From Paracoccaceae bacterium (GTDB lineage: Bacteria; Pseudomonadota; Alphaproteobacteria; Rhodobacterales; Rhodobacteraceae), in contig WLWX01000001.1 of NCBI GenBank assembly GCA_012103375.1, positions 2,522,492 through 2,586,491 of the forward strand: a DNA stretch of 64,000 bases, read 5' to 3'. The notes below the pieces were generated by a model that was given only the letters and a program-made list of their open reading frames with translations, did no database searches and was not told the origin of the DNA. Position numbers and translations under genes: made by a program. Below are positions 35,421-45,547 of this stretch, piece by piece. Each line of letters begins with the position of its first letter. Position 1 is the first letter of the stretch.

Positions 35421-35585
35421 GGGCGCGCGCCGGACCGGCGGGCTGGCGTGGCAACGCTGATGGGCATGATTTATGGTGCCGTGTTAGCCGTCAACTCGAT
35501 CCGGAGTGCCACCTCGAACCGACGCCAGACCGGTGGGGCCGGTCCGGCGTGCGCCCTGCGCCTTTGGCGCACACCGGGCGCAGGG
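35421..35585 (+). repeat. Structured intergenic repeat, copy A
   Basis: This 165-bp member of a three-copy family (others at 51043-51208 and 54238-54405) starts GGGCGCGCGCCGGACCGG. That arm pairs with CCGGTCCGGCGTGCGCCC further in (18 bp, one G-U), enclosing a loop with ATGATTTATGG and TTAGCCGTCA. A second hairpin, CCCTGCGCC with GGCGCAGGG, closes the 3' end. It is a tandem-gene gap here, upstream of the M16 genes. It may be transcribed or act at the DNA level; no protein is evident. Confidence 0.82.
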
Positions 35586-35705
35586 AAGTCCGAAAGCGTT
35601 TCAGATGTTCCAGATGGCGCTTTTGCACCACTGTTCCTACAGCCCGAATCCTTGCCAGAAAGAAAATCTGTCAAACCGGCGGTGTCGGATTGATGGGGCT
35701 GGGCC

Positions 35706-36212
35706 CTAGTTGAACTGTTCGGGCGGGGCCGCCGGGGTTGCGACACCGGCGCGGCGGAAACGCTCCAATTCGCGGTGCTGGTCCAGTTCCATCTTGCGAT
35801 AGGCCTTGAAATAGACATTCACGTCGAAGGCTTTTTCCAGCAAGCGCCCGCCATTCCGCTTGCGCCAGGCCAAGTCGTCGCGCGCCAGCGTCGGGCGAAT
35901 GCTGGGATCGACACCCAGCCGGGTGACATAGGCGGTCAACGACGGATCGTTCACGCCTGCCTGCGGATTTCCGCCGAGCGCAATGATCGCCTGCGCGCGC
36001 GGGTTCTGATCGGTCAGGTTCGATCCACCCGGAGTCGGCTCCGGCAGGCCCGCATAGCTTTCGGGCTGAACCAGCGGCCGATTGGGCAAAACCCCGAATT
36101 CGTCCGGTCCGCTGCCGGCTTTGCCACTGGTCAACAGGTCCGGAGTGCCTGAAGAACAAGCCCCAAGCGCCACAACAGCGGCCAACGCGCAACAGGTCAT
36201 CCGATAAGACAT
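35706..36212 (-). CDS. DUF3035 lipoprotein
   Basis: This 168-residue protein has a lipoprotein signal ([22 protein letters not shown], lipobox ALGAC), so it is anchored in the outer or inner membrane. The mature part is polar, with [20 protein letters not shown] and [19 protein letters not shown] typical of DUF3035, a family concentrated in Rhodobacterales with unknown role. The start at 36212 (TGGAG upstream) is preferred; 36242 is also possible. It lies next to lspA, whose product would process its signal peptide. Confidence 0.8.
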   Translation of the reverse strand: MSYRMTCCALAAVVALGACSSGTPDLLTSGKAGSGPDEFGVLPNRPLVQPESYAGLPEPTPGGSNLTDQNPRAQAIIALGGNPQAGVNDPSLTAYVTRLGVDPSIRPTLARDDLAWRKRNGGRLLEKAFDVNVYFKAYRKMELDQHRELERFRRAGVATPAAPPEQFN

Positions 36213-36264
36213 CAACAGCTCCAGCAAACGTGCGGATTTCATATATCGCGTTCGCGCGGGCACG

Positions 36265-36747
36265 TCACGGGGTCTTTCGCCCCTCGGGCTTTCCATGCGG
36301 CAAAAGCAGCAGCCCGATCGCCCCGGCAAAGATCGCGATATCGGCGACGTTAAAGGCATAAGGGTTGCTGATGCCGCAGCAGGACATGTTGAGGAAATCG
36401 GCAACCGCGCCGTAAACCAGCCGGTCAATCACATTGCCCAGCGCGCCGCCGACGAGCAATCCGGCGGCGATCTGCAGGTTCCGCCCCGGTTTGTCCCGCG
36501 CCATCCAGCGCAATACCCAGCCACTGACGGCCAGGGCCACGGCAATCAGCACCCAGCGCATCACGGCGGCATCATTGGCAAACAGGCCGAAATTGACGCC
36601 CCGGTTCCAGGCCATGCGGAAATTCAGATAGGGCGGCAGCACGTCGATTGCGCGCACCGTCATCAGATCCAGCCAGACCACCACGTAAAACTTGGTCAGC
36701 TGATCGGCCAGAAAGGCCGCAACGGCGGTAAGGAACGTTGTGCGCAT
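36265..36747 (-). CDS. lspA: Lipoprotein signal peptidase (signal peptidase II)
   Basis: This 160-residue inner-membrane aspartyl peptidase has four membrane helices. The catalytic pair is visible as [16 protein letters not shown] (D108) and FNVADIAIF (D136). It cleaves prolipoproteins after lipidation. It starts two bases after the purH stop, so it is in the purH operon. A lipoprotein gene (DUF3035) is the next gene downstream. Confidence 0.95.
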   Translation of the reverse strand: MRTTFLTAVAAFLADQLTKFYVVVWLDLMTVRAIDVLPPYLNFRMAWNRGVNFGLFANDAAVMRWVLIAVALAVSGWVLRWMARDKPGRNLQIAAGLLVGGALGNVIDRLVYGAVADFLNMSCCGISNPYAFNVADIAIFAGAIGLLLLPHGKPEGRKTP

Positions 36748-36749
36748 GA

Positions 36750-38333
36750 TCAGTGCCGGAAATGCCGCTGGCCGGTAAACACCATCGCCAGCCCAAGTGC
36801 ATCTGCCGCCGCAATGACCGTGTCGTCACGCATCGACCCTCCGGGCTGGATCACCGCTTTTGCGCCAGCTTCGGCCAGCGCTTCAACCCCGTCAGCGAAG
36901 GGGAAGAACGCGTCCGAGGCAACAGCGGCCCCCTGCGTCAGCGGGGCGGGCAGGCCCATAACCTCGGCCATGTCGGCGGATTTGCGCGCCGCGATGCGGG
37001 TCGAATCCACGCGACTCATCTGACCCGCGCCGACGCCGACGGTCGCGCCGTCGCGCGCAAAAACGATGGCGTTGGATTTGACGTGTTTGGCAACGCGCCA
37101 GGCGAACAGCATGTCGGAAAGCTCGGCATCTGTTGGCGCGCGTTTGGTGACAATCTTCAGATCATCGCGGGCGATCATGCCGACGTCCTTGTCCTGCACA
37201 AGCATCCCGCCCGCGACCTGTTTGTAAGCCGTTACAGGCGTGCGCGCATCCGGCAGACCGTCTGTCGTCAGCAGCCGCAGATTCTTCTTTTCGGCAAAAA
37301 CGGCCTTGGCGGCCTTGCTGGCGCCAGGGGCGATTACAACCTCGGTGAAAATTTCGAGGATGGCGCGCGCCGTCGCCTCATCCAATGGCTGATTCAGGGC
37401 GATGATGCCGCCAAACGCGCTGGTGCGGTCACAATCGAAGGCGCGGGCGTAGGCCTCGGCCAGGGTGTCCCCCGTGGCAACCCCGCAGGGGTTGGCGTGT
37501 TTGACGATAACGCAGGCGGGTCCATCCTCGGGTGCGAATTCGGCCATCAATTCAAATGCCGCATCCGTGTCGTTGATGTTGTTATAGCTCAGCTCCTTGC
37601 CCTGATGCTGGGTCGCCGTGGCCACGCCGGGCCGGGCTGAGCCATCCAGATAGAACGCCGCGCGCTGATGCGGGTTTTCACCGTAGCGCAAATTCTGCGC
37701 CAGCTTGCCCGCCACGGTTTTGCGGCGCGGTGTCACATCGCCAATTTGCCCGGCCATCCAGCCGGACACCGCCGCGTCATAGGCCGCCGTGCGCGCATAG
37801 GCCGTTGCCGCCAGCGACTGGCGCAAGCCGTATGGCAGCCCGTCTTTGACCAGCGCGTCCAGCACCGGGGCGTAATCCTCGGGGTCCACGACCACCGCCA
37901 CATGTGCGTGGTTCTTGGCCGCCGCTCGGATCATCGCCGGACCGCCGATATCGATGTTCTCCACCGCCTCGTCATAACCTGCGCCGCGCGCCACGGTCGC
38001 CTCGAACGGGTAGAGGTTGACCACCAGCAGGTCGATTGGCGCGATCTCATGCGCCTCCATTGCGGCCAGATGATCGGCGTCATCGCGCAGCGCCAGCAGG
38101 CCGCCGTGCACCGCCGGGTGCAGGGTCTTGACCCGCCCGTCCATCATTTCAGGGTATCCAGTCAGATCGGCCACATCCGTGACTGTCAGCCCAGCGTCGC
38201 GAAGTGTGCTGGCGGTGCCGCCGGTCGAGACCAGATCGACCCCAAGCCCCGCCAACGCGGTTGCAAAGTCCACAATTCCGGTCTTGTCCGAAACGCTCAG
38301 CAATGCGCGCCGCACCTTGATTGTCTGGCTCAT
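36750..38333 (-). CDS. purH: Bifunctional AICAR formyltransferase/IMP cyclohydrolase
   Basis: This 527-residue enzyme performs the last two steps of IMP synthesis. The N-terminal MGS-like cyclohydrolase domain ([30 protein letters not shown]) is followed by the formyltransferase domain with the catalytic Lys-His in [12 protein letters not shown] and ending [19 protein letters not shown]. Full length. It is upstream of lspA with two bases between them and downstream of the heparinase-family gene. Confidence 0.96.
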   Translation of the reverse strand: MSQTIKVRRALLSVSDKTGIVDFATALAGLGVDLVSTGGTASTLRDAGLTVTDVADLTGYPEMMDGRVKTLHPAVHGGLLALRDDADHLAAMEAHEIAPIDLLVVNLYPFEATVARGAGYDEAVENIDIGGPAMIRAAAKNHAHVAVVVDPEDYAPVLDALVKDGLPYGLRQSLAATAYARTAAYDAAVSGWMAGQIGDVTPRRKTVAGKLAQNLRYGENPHQRAAFYLDGSARPGVATATQHQGKELSYNNINDTDAAFELMAEFAPEDGPACVIVKHANPCGVATGDTLAEAYARAFDCDRTSAFGGIIALNQPLDEATARAILEIFTEVVIAPGASKAAKAVFAEKKNLRLLTTDGLPDARTPVTAYKQVAGGMLVQDKDVGMIARDDLKIVTKRAPTDAELSDMLFAWRVAKHVKSNAIVFARDGATVGVGAGQMSRVDSTRIAARKSADMAEVMGLPAPLTQGAAVASDAFFPFADGVEALAEAGAKAVIQPGGSMRDDTVIAAADALGLAMVFTGQRHFRH

Positions 38334-38354
38334 CTGGTGGATCCCCGGCTGGTT

Positions 38355-40103
38355 TCAGTCGTCTGACACGACCTCATCCATGACAAGATCGCGAATGCCG
38401 CTGGGGGTATCCTGTGGCTTCGCCAAGGTCCAGTCGATCCGGGTGGCAAAATCGACGGCACAATCCTTGAGCACGATCTGCCGCGTACCACGCGGCGCCA
38501 GACGGCCCTTTTCAAGATAGACGCTGGGTTCCAGCGAAATCGACGCGCGCCCGGCCGCGCGGAACACCCAGATTTCGCCACTGCGCAGCGCGAGTGAGAC
38601 GGCTTTGCCACCCATGTTCAACTCGGCCTCGACATCCGGGTGCAGGTGGAAGCGGATCGAAAATGGCACACCCTGCATGCGCGAATGATCAAAAACGTGG
38701 TTGAACTGCGCCTCGCCCGCGTCCGACAACGCGGCCAGCGTATCTTCGCCTTTGATCGTGCGACCATCTACGCCCAGCTTTAGGGTGCGCACATGGGTCA
38801 AACCGTGGGTTTTCGTGTACCCGTCATGACCCGCGATCAGCGTGTCAAAATCCTCATCACTGCGCCGCTGAACCCTGACATCGCGGGGCGCATCGACCAG
38901 CAACTCGTTCTTGCGCCCGCCGATCATGCCGACAACGCCCAACCTGGCCGAGGAAAACCCCTCGATCCCCAGGGTCGAATGACTGGGGGTCGCGCGACCG
39001 GCCCGACGCCATTTCTCACCAAAGCTGGCACCAGACCCACAGTTGACGATCATCGGGCGGCGCCCCGATGTGACTTCGAACGCCAGGGTCGAGGCATGGG
39101 CGCGCCCGGACAACTCGGTCGCAGGTGGTGGCGCGGCGTCGATCAGGATCGAGGTGCGCCCATGCGACATCCGCGCAAACCCCATGGCCAGGCTGGCGTC
39201 GGGCATCTTGCGCACCCCGGCGACGGCCAAAGCCGCGTCCAGCCGTCCCGCCTGCCCGCGCCCGCCGCCGTGAAACCGCGCCAGAGCGCCGTCTGCATGG
39301 CGCAACGCGCGGAGTGTCGGCGCAATCCGGGCCAGCGCCTTGCGGTGATCGGGCGCAATCTCGTGCCCATGCTCACGCAGGGTTTCCGAGGCCCAGGTCA
39401 GCAAGGTGAACACCTCAAGCAGCTCTTCCGGGTTTCGCGACGGGATACCGCCTTCGCCGCCGATCCGCTGCGCGCATTCGCGCCCCAACGCACGGGCGGC
39501 GGGGGCGATGCGGCGCTCCATCCCCTCGATAGACAGGGTCGCGCACAACAACCCGACCAGCGCTTCGAACCGTGGCAGACCGGGATCGGCGGCGGACCAG
39601 CGGCGTGCCAGAAACGCGGTCTGACGTGACAGTGAGGCGAAGAAAGCCGCCTGCTGCGTCGCGTCCTGCGCGTTCAGAAGCGCGACCGAGTTGCTGATCC
39701 AGCGCAACACACGCCGCCCCGTCAGGTCCGGTGTCCAGCCCTGCCCGGTGCCGCGCCCGAAACGCTCGATCCACTCAAACGTCCAGCTGCGCGCGCGTTC
39801 GAAGGCCGAATAATCGCCCAGTGCGGCCAGATCGTCGATCCAACCGAAGCCATGAAGCTCTCCGGTAAATGCCGCATCCGGGGCCGGCAGGTCCCACAGG
39901 TCAAGGCCGGGCGCTTCGACCAGATGCCCGGCGAACTGGAAATTCCCGGCAACGATCTGACGGCCCCGCGCGACCCGTCCGATGGTCCGGGGCTCGGGCG
40001 TGGTCGTGAATCCGGTTGCTGCACGCGACAGCCCGCTGGTCCGGGCATGCAGCCGGTTCAGATAATGCGCCTTGCGCGCGCGCCAGGTTGCCGGTCCGTC
40101 CAC
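38355..40103 (-). CDS. Heparinase II/III family protein
   Basis: This 582-residue protein has an alpha-helical N-terminal toroid and a C-terminal beta-sandwich (GHDGYTKTHGLTHVRTLKLG, HPDVEAELNMGGKAVSLAL) typical of the heparinase II/III superfamily of polysaccharide lyases. There is no signal peptide, so the target polysaccharide and location are unclear. This rsmB-heparinase-purH order is conserved in Rhodobacterales, which argues for a housekeeping envelope role rather than heparin breakdown. Confidence 0.82.
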   Translation of the reverse strand: MDGPATWRARKAHYLNRLHARTSGLSRAATGFTTTPEPRTIGRVARGRQIVAGNFQFAGHLVEAPGLDLWDLPAPDAAFTGELHGFGWIDDLAALGDYSAFERARSWTFEWIERFGRGTGQGWTPDLTGRRVLRWISNSVALLNAQDATQQAAFFASLSRQTAFLARRWSAADPGLPRFEALVGLLCATLSIEGMERRIAPAARALGRECAQRIGGEGGIPSRNPEELLEVFTLLTWASETLREHGHEIAPDHRKALARIAPTLRALRHADGALARFHGGGRGQAGRLDAALAVAGVRKMPDASLAMGFARMSHGRTSILIDAAPPPATELSGRAHASTLAFEVTSGRRPMIVNCGSGASFGEKWRRAGRATPSHSTLGIEGFSSARLGVVGMIGGRKNELLVDAPRDVRVQRRSDEDFDTLIAGHDGYTKTHGLTHVRTLKLGVDGRTIKGEDTLAALSDAGEAQFNHVFDHSRMQGVPFSIRFHLHPDVEAELNMGGKAVSLALRSGEIWVFRAAGRASISLEPSVYLEKGRLAPRGTRQIVLKDCAVDFATRIDWTLAKPQDTPSGIRDLVMDEVVSDD

Positions 40104-40204
40104 GCCGATGTGCCTTCTTTGCGTGACCGCCAGGCGATCACATTGTCAGCCAAGGAATAATCCAGTTTGGCGCGCCTGTCAGGTGCCCGTGATCCTGCAC
40201 CGCA

Positions 40205-41506
40205 TCACTCGGCAGCGCCACGCCTGAGGCAGACCATGTAAAACCCGTCCATACCGCCGGACTCTGCCATGAAATCAGGGCGCAGACGCGCACCACCAGC
40301 GGCGTCGATCCACGCCGGGTCCAGCCCCGGGATCGCCAGTGCCGCGCGGTCGACCCGCAGATCAGGATGCCGCTCCAATGCGTCTTTCAGCTGTTCCTCG
40401 CCTTCGTCGAATAGCAGCGAGCAGGTGCAATAAACCAGCCGCCCACCGGGCTTCAGCCAAGCCAGCGCCCGGTCGATCAACGCCAGTTGCAGCTTGAACA
40501 ACTCAGGAAAGTCCTCGCCCGTCTTGGCACAGGGCAGATCGGGGTGGCGGCGGATGGTGCCGGTTGCCGAACAGGGCGCGTCCAGCAGGATTGCATCAAA
40601 CCGCGCCTCGGTCTGCCAATCCAGCGCGTCTGCGACGACCATATCGGCCACCAGCCCGGTGCGCGCCAGGTTCTCACGCACCCGCGCCAAGCGTTTTTCT
40701 GACGAATCAACCGCCGTCACCGCCGCGCTCGTCGCGGCCAATTGCATCGTCTTGCCACCCGGGGCGGCGCAGAGGTCCAGCACCGCCTCGCCCGGTTGCG
40801 CCGCCAGCACCCGCGCCGGAAACGCCGCTGCCGCATCCTGAACCCACCATTCGCCCGCGTCGTAACCAACCAGCGCCGACACCTGCGACCGCGCCGACAC
40901 CCGCACCGACCCACCTGGAAGCGCCGCGCCGTCCAGCCGCGCCGCCAGGCCTGCCGCATCCCCATCTTTCGGCGTCAGATCCAGCGGGGCGCCCGCCGCA
41001 TGCGCTGCCTCGAACCCCTCAACCACGGCGCGGCCATAATCGGCCAGCAAAGGTTTCCTCAGCCACTTGGGCAGGCGCGGCACCGGAAGCCCGGCCCAGC
41101 CCGCCGGCCCGGCCTGGGCGATCTTGCGCAGAACCGCGTTCACAAGCCCGGATTGCCGCTTTGTCTCGGCCGAAGCATTGGCCAGATCGACCGCGTCCGA
41201 GACGATGCCGTGCGCCCCGCCCGGATCATGGGCAAGTTCCACCGCTCCAAGGCGCAGGATGTTCAGCGCCCGATCCGTCGGGCGGCTGCGCAGGTAAGGT
41301 CCCAACGCACGATCCGCGCGGTCCATCCAGCGCAAAGTGTCGCTCGCCAGCCGCTGGGCGCGGGCGCGATCCGCATCGGGCAGATGCTCCACCGCCTTGG
41401 GCAGCATCTCGGGCAACAGGCGCCCATGATCGGTCACACCCGAAATCAGGCTCAGCGCCGCAGCGCGCGCAGGCAAACCGGCAGAGGGCATGGCACTTCC
41501 CGTCAA
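40205..41506 (-). CDS. rsmB: RsmB/NOP family 16S rRNA (cytosine-5) methyltransferase
   Basis: This 433-residue protein has an N-terminal NusB-like RNA-binding domain and a C-terminal Rossmann methyltransferase. SAM motif I is VLDLCAAPGGKTMQLAA; the catalytic cysteines are in LLDAPCSATGTIRRHPDL and RLVYCTCSLLFDEGEEQ. Members methylate C967 of 16S rRNA. It could start at 41506 or at an internal ATG at 41491. It is divergent from the DUF1674 gene, with 35 bases between start codons. Confidence 0.88.
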   Translation of the reverse strand: MTGSAMPSAGLPARAAALSLISGVTDHGRLLPEMLPKAVEHLPDADRARAQRLASDTLRWMDRADRALGPYLRSRPTDRALNILRLGAVELAHDPGGAHGIVSDAVDLANASAETKRQSGLVNAVLRKIAQAGPAGWAGLPVPRLPKWLRKPLLADYGRAVVEGFEAAHAAGAPLDLTPKDGDAAGLAARLDGAALPGGSVRVSARSQVSALVGYDAGEWWVQDAAAAFPARVLAAQPGEAVLDLCAAPGGKTMQLAATSAAVTAVDSSEKRLARVRENLARTGLVADMVVADALDWQTEARFDAILLDAPCSATGTIRRHPDLPCAKTGEDFPELFKLQLALIDRALAWLKPGGRLVYCTCSLLFDEGEEQLKDALERHPDLRVDRAALAIPGLDPAWIDAAGGARLRPDFMAESGGMDGFYMVCLRRGAAE

Positions 41507-41541
41507 TTGTCAGTGGCGTCGCAGCCGCCTATATCAAGGCC

Positions 41542-41745
41542 ATGACCCAAGACAAGCAACCCGACCCGCAACACGATCCTTCATCCGACCTGCCAGAAGC
41601 CGCCAAACGCGCCCTGGCCGAGGCGGACGCGCGCCGCAAATCAGCCGCCGCACCCGAAACCGCCCCCGAATTCGGCGGCCGCAACGTCCCCGAACCCACG
41701 CGCTATGGCGATTGGGAAAAGAAAGGCATCGCTGTCGATTTCTGA
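41542..41745 (+). CDS. DUF1674 (SDHAF4-like) protein
   Basis: This 67-residue protein has the conserved C-terminal signature EFGGRNVPEPTRYGDWEKKGIAVDF. Homologues in mitochondria (Sdh8/SDHAF4) help attach flavinylated SdhA to succinate dehydrogenase. A bacterial role in complex II assembly is inferred from the family. The start at 41542 gives the expected small size. It is divergent from rsmB. Confidence 0.85.
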   Translation: MTQDKQPDPQHDPSSDLPEAAKRALAEADARRKSAAAPETAPEFGGRNVPEPTRYGDWEKKGIAVDF

Positions 41746-41760
41746 TCGCGACTCAAGACA

Positions 41761-41811
41761 CCATCATTGACCCACAAATATCCCGGGGGGTCTGGGGGGC
41801 AGGCCCCCCAG
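41761..41811 (+). repeat. Short post-gene motif copy 2, followed by GC hairpin
   Basis: CCATCATTGACCCACAAATA with TCC (41761-41783) matches 2246-2268 with one mismatch. Directly after it CTGGGGGGC (41792-41800) is complementary to GCCCCCCAG (41803-41811). It lies in the convergent gap between the DUF1674 gene and dapB. It is terminator-like but lacks a U-tract. Confidence 0.5.
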
Positions 41812-41860
41812 CCACCGCCCGCGGCCACGATCCGACGGATTTTATATCCGGAGGCCCCGC

Positions 41861-42679
41861 TCAGCCAAGCGCAAGCACGTCCATCATGTCGTACTCGCCG
41901 GGCTTCTGGTCCTGCCCCCACAGCGCGGCCTTCAACGCGCCGCGCGCAAAGATGGCGCGGTCGGTTGCCAGATGGCGCAGAACGATGCGCTCTCCGTCGG
42001 CGGCAAATATCACGTCATGCTCGCCCACCACATCGCCGCCCCGGATCGCGGTGAACCCGATGGCACCATCGCGGCGTGGGCCGGTAATCCCATCACGGCC
42101 CCGGTCGGCGACGTTTTCCAGCGCCACACCGCGGCCTTCTGCAGCGGCTTCGCCCAGCATCAGCGCGGTGCCGGACGGCGCGTCGACCTTGTGGCGATGA
42201 TGCGCCTCGACAACCTCGATATCGAAATCGGTGTCCAGCGCGGCCGCAACCCGGCGGGTCAAGCCGACCAGCAGGTTGACGCCAAGGCTCATGTTGCCGG
42301 CACGAATGATCACCGCGTGACGCGCGGCGGGCTTTAGCTTGGCAATATCTTCGGGCTGCAACCCGGTTGTGCCGATCACATGAACCGCGCGGGCCTGAGC
42401 GGCGAGTGCGGCAAATTCAACACTGGCCGCAGGTGCGGTGAAGTCGATGACGGCCTGGGCCTTCGCGAAAGCCTCGACCGGGTCGTCACTGACGATGATC
42501 CCGTTTTCGGCCCCACCCATCGCGGCCCCAAGATCGCGCCCGATCCAGTCGTGACCGGGCCGTTCCAGCGCGCCGACCAGACGCGCCCTGTCGCTGGCCA
42601 AAACAGTCTGGACCAGCATCTGGCCCATCCGGCCACTGACGCCTGTTATCACGATGCCTGGCAAATCACTCATCTTCAC
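41861..42679 (-). CDS. dapB: 4-hydroxy-tetrahydrodipicolinate reductase
   Basis: This 272-residue enzyme of lysine/diaminopimelate synthesis has the N-terminal nucleotide motif [15 protein letters not shown] and the catalytic/substrate signature [22 protein letters not shown] (His-His and Lys). [10 protein letters not shown] is also typical. Full length. An internal ATG six bases in (42673) is an alternative start. It is divergent from rbfA. Confidence 0.95.
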   Translation of the reverse strand: MKMSDLPGIVITGVSGRMGQMLVQTVLASDRARLVGALERPGHDWIGRDLGAAMGGAENGIIVSDDPVEAFAKAQAVIDFTAPAASVEFAALAAQARAVHVIGTTGLQPEDIAKLKPAARHAVIIRAGNMSLGVNLLVGLTRRVAAALDTDFDIEVVEAHHRHKVDAPSGTALMLGEAAAEGRGVALENVADRGRDGITGPRRDGAIGFTAIRGGDVVGEHDVIFAADGERIVLRHLATDRAIFARGALKAALWGQDQKPGEYDMMDVLALG

Positions 42680-42762
42680 ATCCTCCGCTGTCCTTCCCCT
42701 ACCCTTGGCTTACGCGAATGGCAAAGGTTGCAGTGGCGCGCGCGCGGGCTTAGATCGCGAGG

Positions 42763-43170
42763 ATGGCAAAGAACCGATACTCCGACCAATCCGGCCCGAC
42801 CCAGCGCCAGCTGCGCGTGGGAGAGCTGGTGCGCCGTCGCCTCGCCGAAGTGCTCAGCCGGGGTGAGGTGCATGATCCCGAGCTGAACGCGATCCCGATC
42901 ACCGTGGGCGAGGTGCGCACCACGCCTGACCTGAAGGTCGCCACCGCGCATGTCCTGCCGCTTGGCGGCGACAACAGGGACGAAGCGCTCAGCATCCTGC
43001 GCCGCAACCGGGTCGAGATCCGTCGCGCTGTCAGCAAAGGGCTGAACCTGAAATTCGCACCCGAGGTCCGATTCGAGATTGACGAGACATTCGACCGCAT
43101 GGACGCCACCCGGCGCCTGTTCGGCCAGGACAACGTCAAACGCGATCTGACGGGCGACGAGGATGCGTAA
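42763..43170 (+). CDS. rbfA: Ribosome-binding factor A
   Basis: This 135-residue KH-like protein needed for 16S rRNA maturation contains QLRVGELVRRRLAEVLSRGEV, ITVGEVRTTPDLKVATAHVLPLGG and the C-terminal RFEIDETFDRMDATRRLF, all typical of RbfA. It overlaps the next gene by eight bases, showing tight translational linkage with the phosphodiester glycosidase gene and then truB. Confidence 0.94.
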   Translation: MAKNRYSDQSGPTQRQLRVGELVRRRLAEVLSRGEVHDPELNAIPITVGEVRTTPDLKVATAHVLPLGGDNRDEALSILRRNRVEIRRAVSKGLNLKFAPEVRFEIDETFDRMDATRRLFGQDNVKRDLTGDEDA

Positions 43171-43897
43171 CGGCATCCTGGCTGGCGTTGCCTTGGCCCT
43201 GAGCGCCGGGGCCGCCGATGCTGGATGCGAAAGCCATGACTTCGAAGGCACGCCAATCACCGCCTGCATCGTTGACCCCGTCGCCGACGATCTGCGCCTG
43301 TTTCTGAACGATGCAGGTGGCACCCCCTTCGGCAGCTTCGATGCGCTGAATGACGCGCTTGACGCGCAGGGGCTGCAACTGGATATCGCGATGAATGGCG
43401 GCATGTTTCACGCCGACCGCGCGCCGGTGGGCCACTATGTCGAAGACCGGGTCGAGGTTGTGCCGGTCATCACGTCGGAAGGGCCGGGCAATTTCGGGCT
43501 TCTTCCGAACGGCGTTTTTTGCCTGGCAGACGGGCAGGCTTCGATCACCGAAAGCCGCGCATTTGCGGCGAACCGCCCGGAGTGCCGTTTCGCCACTCAA
43601 TCCGGGCCAATGCTGGTTATCGACGGCGCGTTGCATCCGAAATTTTTGGCGGATTCGCAGTCGCAGAAAATTCGCAATGGCGTCGGGGTCCGCGCCGATG
43701 GGATCGTGGTTTTCGCAATCTCGGATCGAACGATCAACTTCCATTCCTTCGCGCGGTTCTTTCGCGACCGGATGAACACGCCTGATGCGTTGTTCCTGGA
43801 TGGCAGCGTATCGCGGCTGTTCGACCGGGCCACTGGGCGGTCGGACTTCGGATCGCGCCTTGGGCCAATCATCGCGACGGTGTCATCGGCCGATTGA
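43163..43897 (+). CDS. Phosphodiester glycosidase family protein (NAGPA/DUF2233), exported
   Basis: This 244-residue protein with signal peptide MRNGILAGVALALSAGAADA has core motifs LDIAMNGGMFHADRAPVGHYV, GVFCLADGQ, CRFATQSGPMLVIDGALHP and DALFLDGSVSRLFD. These are characteristic of the NAGPA-like domain that cleaves GlcNAc-phosphodiester bonds. The periplasmic substrate is unknown; wall teichoic or exopolysaccharide-type diesters have been suggested for relatives. It is unusual in being wedged by overlap between the RNA-maturation genes rbfA and truB, but this order is seen in Rhodobacterales. Confidence 0.84.
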   Translation: MRNGILAGVALALSAGAADAGCESHDFEGTPITACIVDPVADDLRLFLNDAGGTPFGSFDALNDALDAQGLQLDIAMNGGMFHADRAPVGHYVEDRVEVVPVITSEGPGNFGLLPNGVFCLADGQASITESRAFAANRPECRFATQSGPMLVIDGALHPKFLADSQSQKIRNGVGVRADGIVVFAISDRTINFHSFARFFRDRMNTPDALFLDGSVSRLFDRATGRSDFGSRLGPIIATVSSAD

Positions 43898-43949
43898 CCT
43901 CTGCCGGGTCGCGGGCTAGGGCCGGGCCGCGAAAACAGGCGGACAAATC

Positions 43950-44861
43950 ATGGCAAGACGCAAAAAGGGGCGGGATATTTCCGGCTGGCTGGTGGTAGAC
44001 AAACCCGCCGGCCCAACCTCGACCGCTGTTGTCAACAAGGTGCGCTGGGCGCTGGACGCCAAGAAAGCGGGTCATGCGGGCACGCTGGACCCTGCCGCAA
44101 CCGGCGTTCTTGCGGTGGCCCTGGGTGAGGCGACGAAAACCGTTCCGTTCATCACCGAGGCGCTGAAATGCTATCGATTTCAGGTGCGGTTCGGGCAGGC
44201 AACGAACACGGATGACGCGGAAGGCGCGGTGATCGACACCTCGGAAACGCGCCCAACGGATGATCAGATTACCGAGGCGCTAACCGCATTCAAAGGCCAG
44301 ATCGAACAGGTCCCACCCCAGTTTTCGGCCGTGAAAGTCGACGGCGAGCGCGCCTATGCCCTGGCCCGTGCGGGCGAAGACCTTGACCTGGCGGCGCGGC
44401 CATTGTGGGTTGACAGCCTCGACCTGGTCGCGCGCACGGATGCGGATCATGCGGTGCTGGAAATGGTCTGCGGCAAAGGCGGCTATGTCCGCGCGATCGC
44501 CCGCGATCTGGGCGCGGCCCTGGGGTGTTTCGGGCACGTTACATGGCTGCGTCGCACCAGGTCCGGCCCCTTTGAAGCCGAGGGCGCGATCACGCTGGAA
44601 CAGGTCGAAGACCTGGCGCGGACCGAGGCGCTGGACTCTCATCTTTTGCCGCTTGAGATCGGCCTCGACGATCTGCCAGAGGTCCGCGTTGTTGCCGAAA
44701 GTGCGTCGCGGCTGCGCAATGGCAACCCCGGATCGGTCTTCGCGCCTGCGGGTGTCGGCTATGGCGATACGGTCTGGGCCTCGGATCAGGGGCGCGCCGT
44801 GGCGGTGGGGATCTATCGCGGCGGAGAGCTGCACCCGAACCGGGTCTTTGTGGGGGACTGA
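43950..44861 (+). CDS. truB: tRNA pseudouridine(55) synthase
   Basis: This 303-residue enzyme isomerises U55 in the tRNA T-loop. It has [15 protein letters not shown] and the catalytic aspartate in [14 protein letters not shown] (D47), followed by [23 protein letters not shown] and [18 protein letters not shown]-terminal TruB/PUA-like region is present. It is downstream of rbfA and the glycosidase gene and ends three bases before the DUF1643 gene, all on one strand. Confidence 0.95.
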   Translation: MARRKKGRDISGWLVVDKPAGPTSTAVVNKVRWALDAKKAGHAGTLDPAATGVLAVALGEATKTVPFITEALKCYRFQVRFGQATNTDDAEGAVIDTSETRPTDDQITEALTAFKGQIEQVPPQFSAVKVDGERAYALARAGEDLDLAARPLWVDSLDLVARTDADHAVLEMVCGKGGYVRAIARDLGAALGCFGHVTWLRRTRSGPFEAEGAITLEQVEDLARTEALDSHLLPLEIGLDDLPEVRVVAESASRLRNGNPGSVFAPAGVGYGDTVWASDQGRAVAVGIYRGGELHPNRVFVGD

Positions 44862-44864
44862 GCG

Positions 44865-45374
44865 ATGATCGAACGCAGCCACCAAAAAGGCGATGCCGCC
44901 AGCGTGGCGCTTTATTCTGAGTGCGAGCGCTACCGCTATGCCCTGACGCGGATCTGGGACGCGGGCGGCCAGCGGGCACTGTTCATCATGCTCAACCCCT
45001 CAACCGCGACCGAGGTGCAGAACGACCCGACCGTGGAGCGCTGCGAGCGCCGCGCCCGCGCGCTGGGCTTTGGGGCGTTCCGGGTCTGCAACATTTTCGC
45101 CTGGCGCGACACGGATCCGCGGGCAATGCGGGCCGCCGAAGATCCCGTCGGGCCCGGCAATGATGCCGCGATCCTTGAGGGGTGCGACTGGGCCGACCGC
45201 ATCATCTGTGCCTGGGGCACCCACGGGGCGCATCTGGATCGCGGCCCGGCAGTTGCATCGCTGCTGCACGCGACTGACAAGCCGCTGTGGCACCTGGGGC
45301 TGAGCAAGGCTGGGCACCCGAAACACCCGCTCTATATAAGTTATTCCATGCAGCCGGTGGAGTGGGCGGAATAG
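44865..45374 (+). CDS. DUF1643 family protein
   Basis: This 169-residue cytosolic protein has the DUF1643 signature RALFIMLNPSTATEVQNDPTVERCERRARALGFG and DRIICAWGTHGAH. Function is unknown. It follows truB by three bases and precedes rpsO, so it probably rides on the truB transcript. A short motif related to that at 2246-2280 lies seven bases after its stop (45381-45400). Confidence 0.82.
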   Translation: MIERSHQKGDAASVALYSECERYRYALTRIWDAGGQRALFIMLNPSTATEVQNDPTVERCERRARALGFGAFRVCNIFAWRDTDPRAMRAAEDPVGPGNDAAILEGCDWADRIICAWGTHGAHLDRGPAVASLLHATDKPLWHLGLSKAGHPKHPLYISYSMQPVEWAE

Positions 45375-45547
45375 GTTGATGCCTCCGGCGGGAGTATTTT
45401 CTGCGAAAAGACGAGTCAGGAGATTGGCCCTTCCCAAGCCCGAACATATCCCCTATACGCCCGCATCCGCATCTCGCGGATACCCTCCAAGGGCCTTGCT
45501 GGACGACATCCCGGCCTGCGCCATAACCCTTAACCAAGGAGACCCCG

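Noticed and set aside
35388-35693. 101-codon open frame covering repeat copy A
   Set aside because: The frame is not conserved in copies B and C, where it stops early; conservation is in the palindromic DNA, not in the protein.
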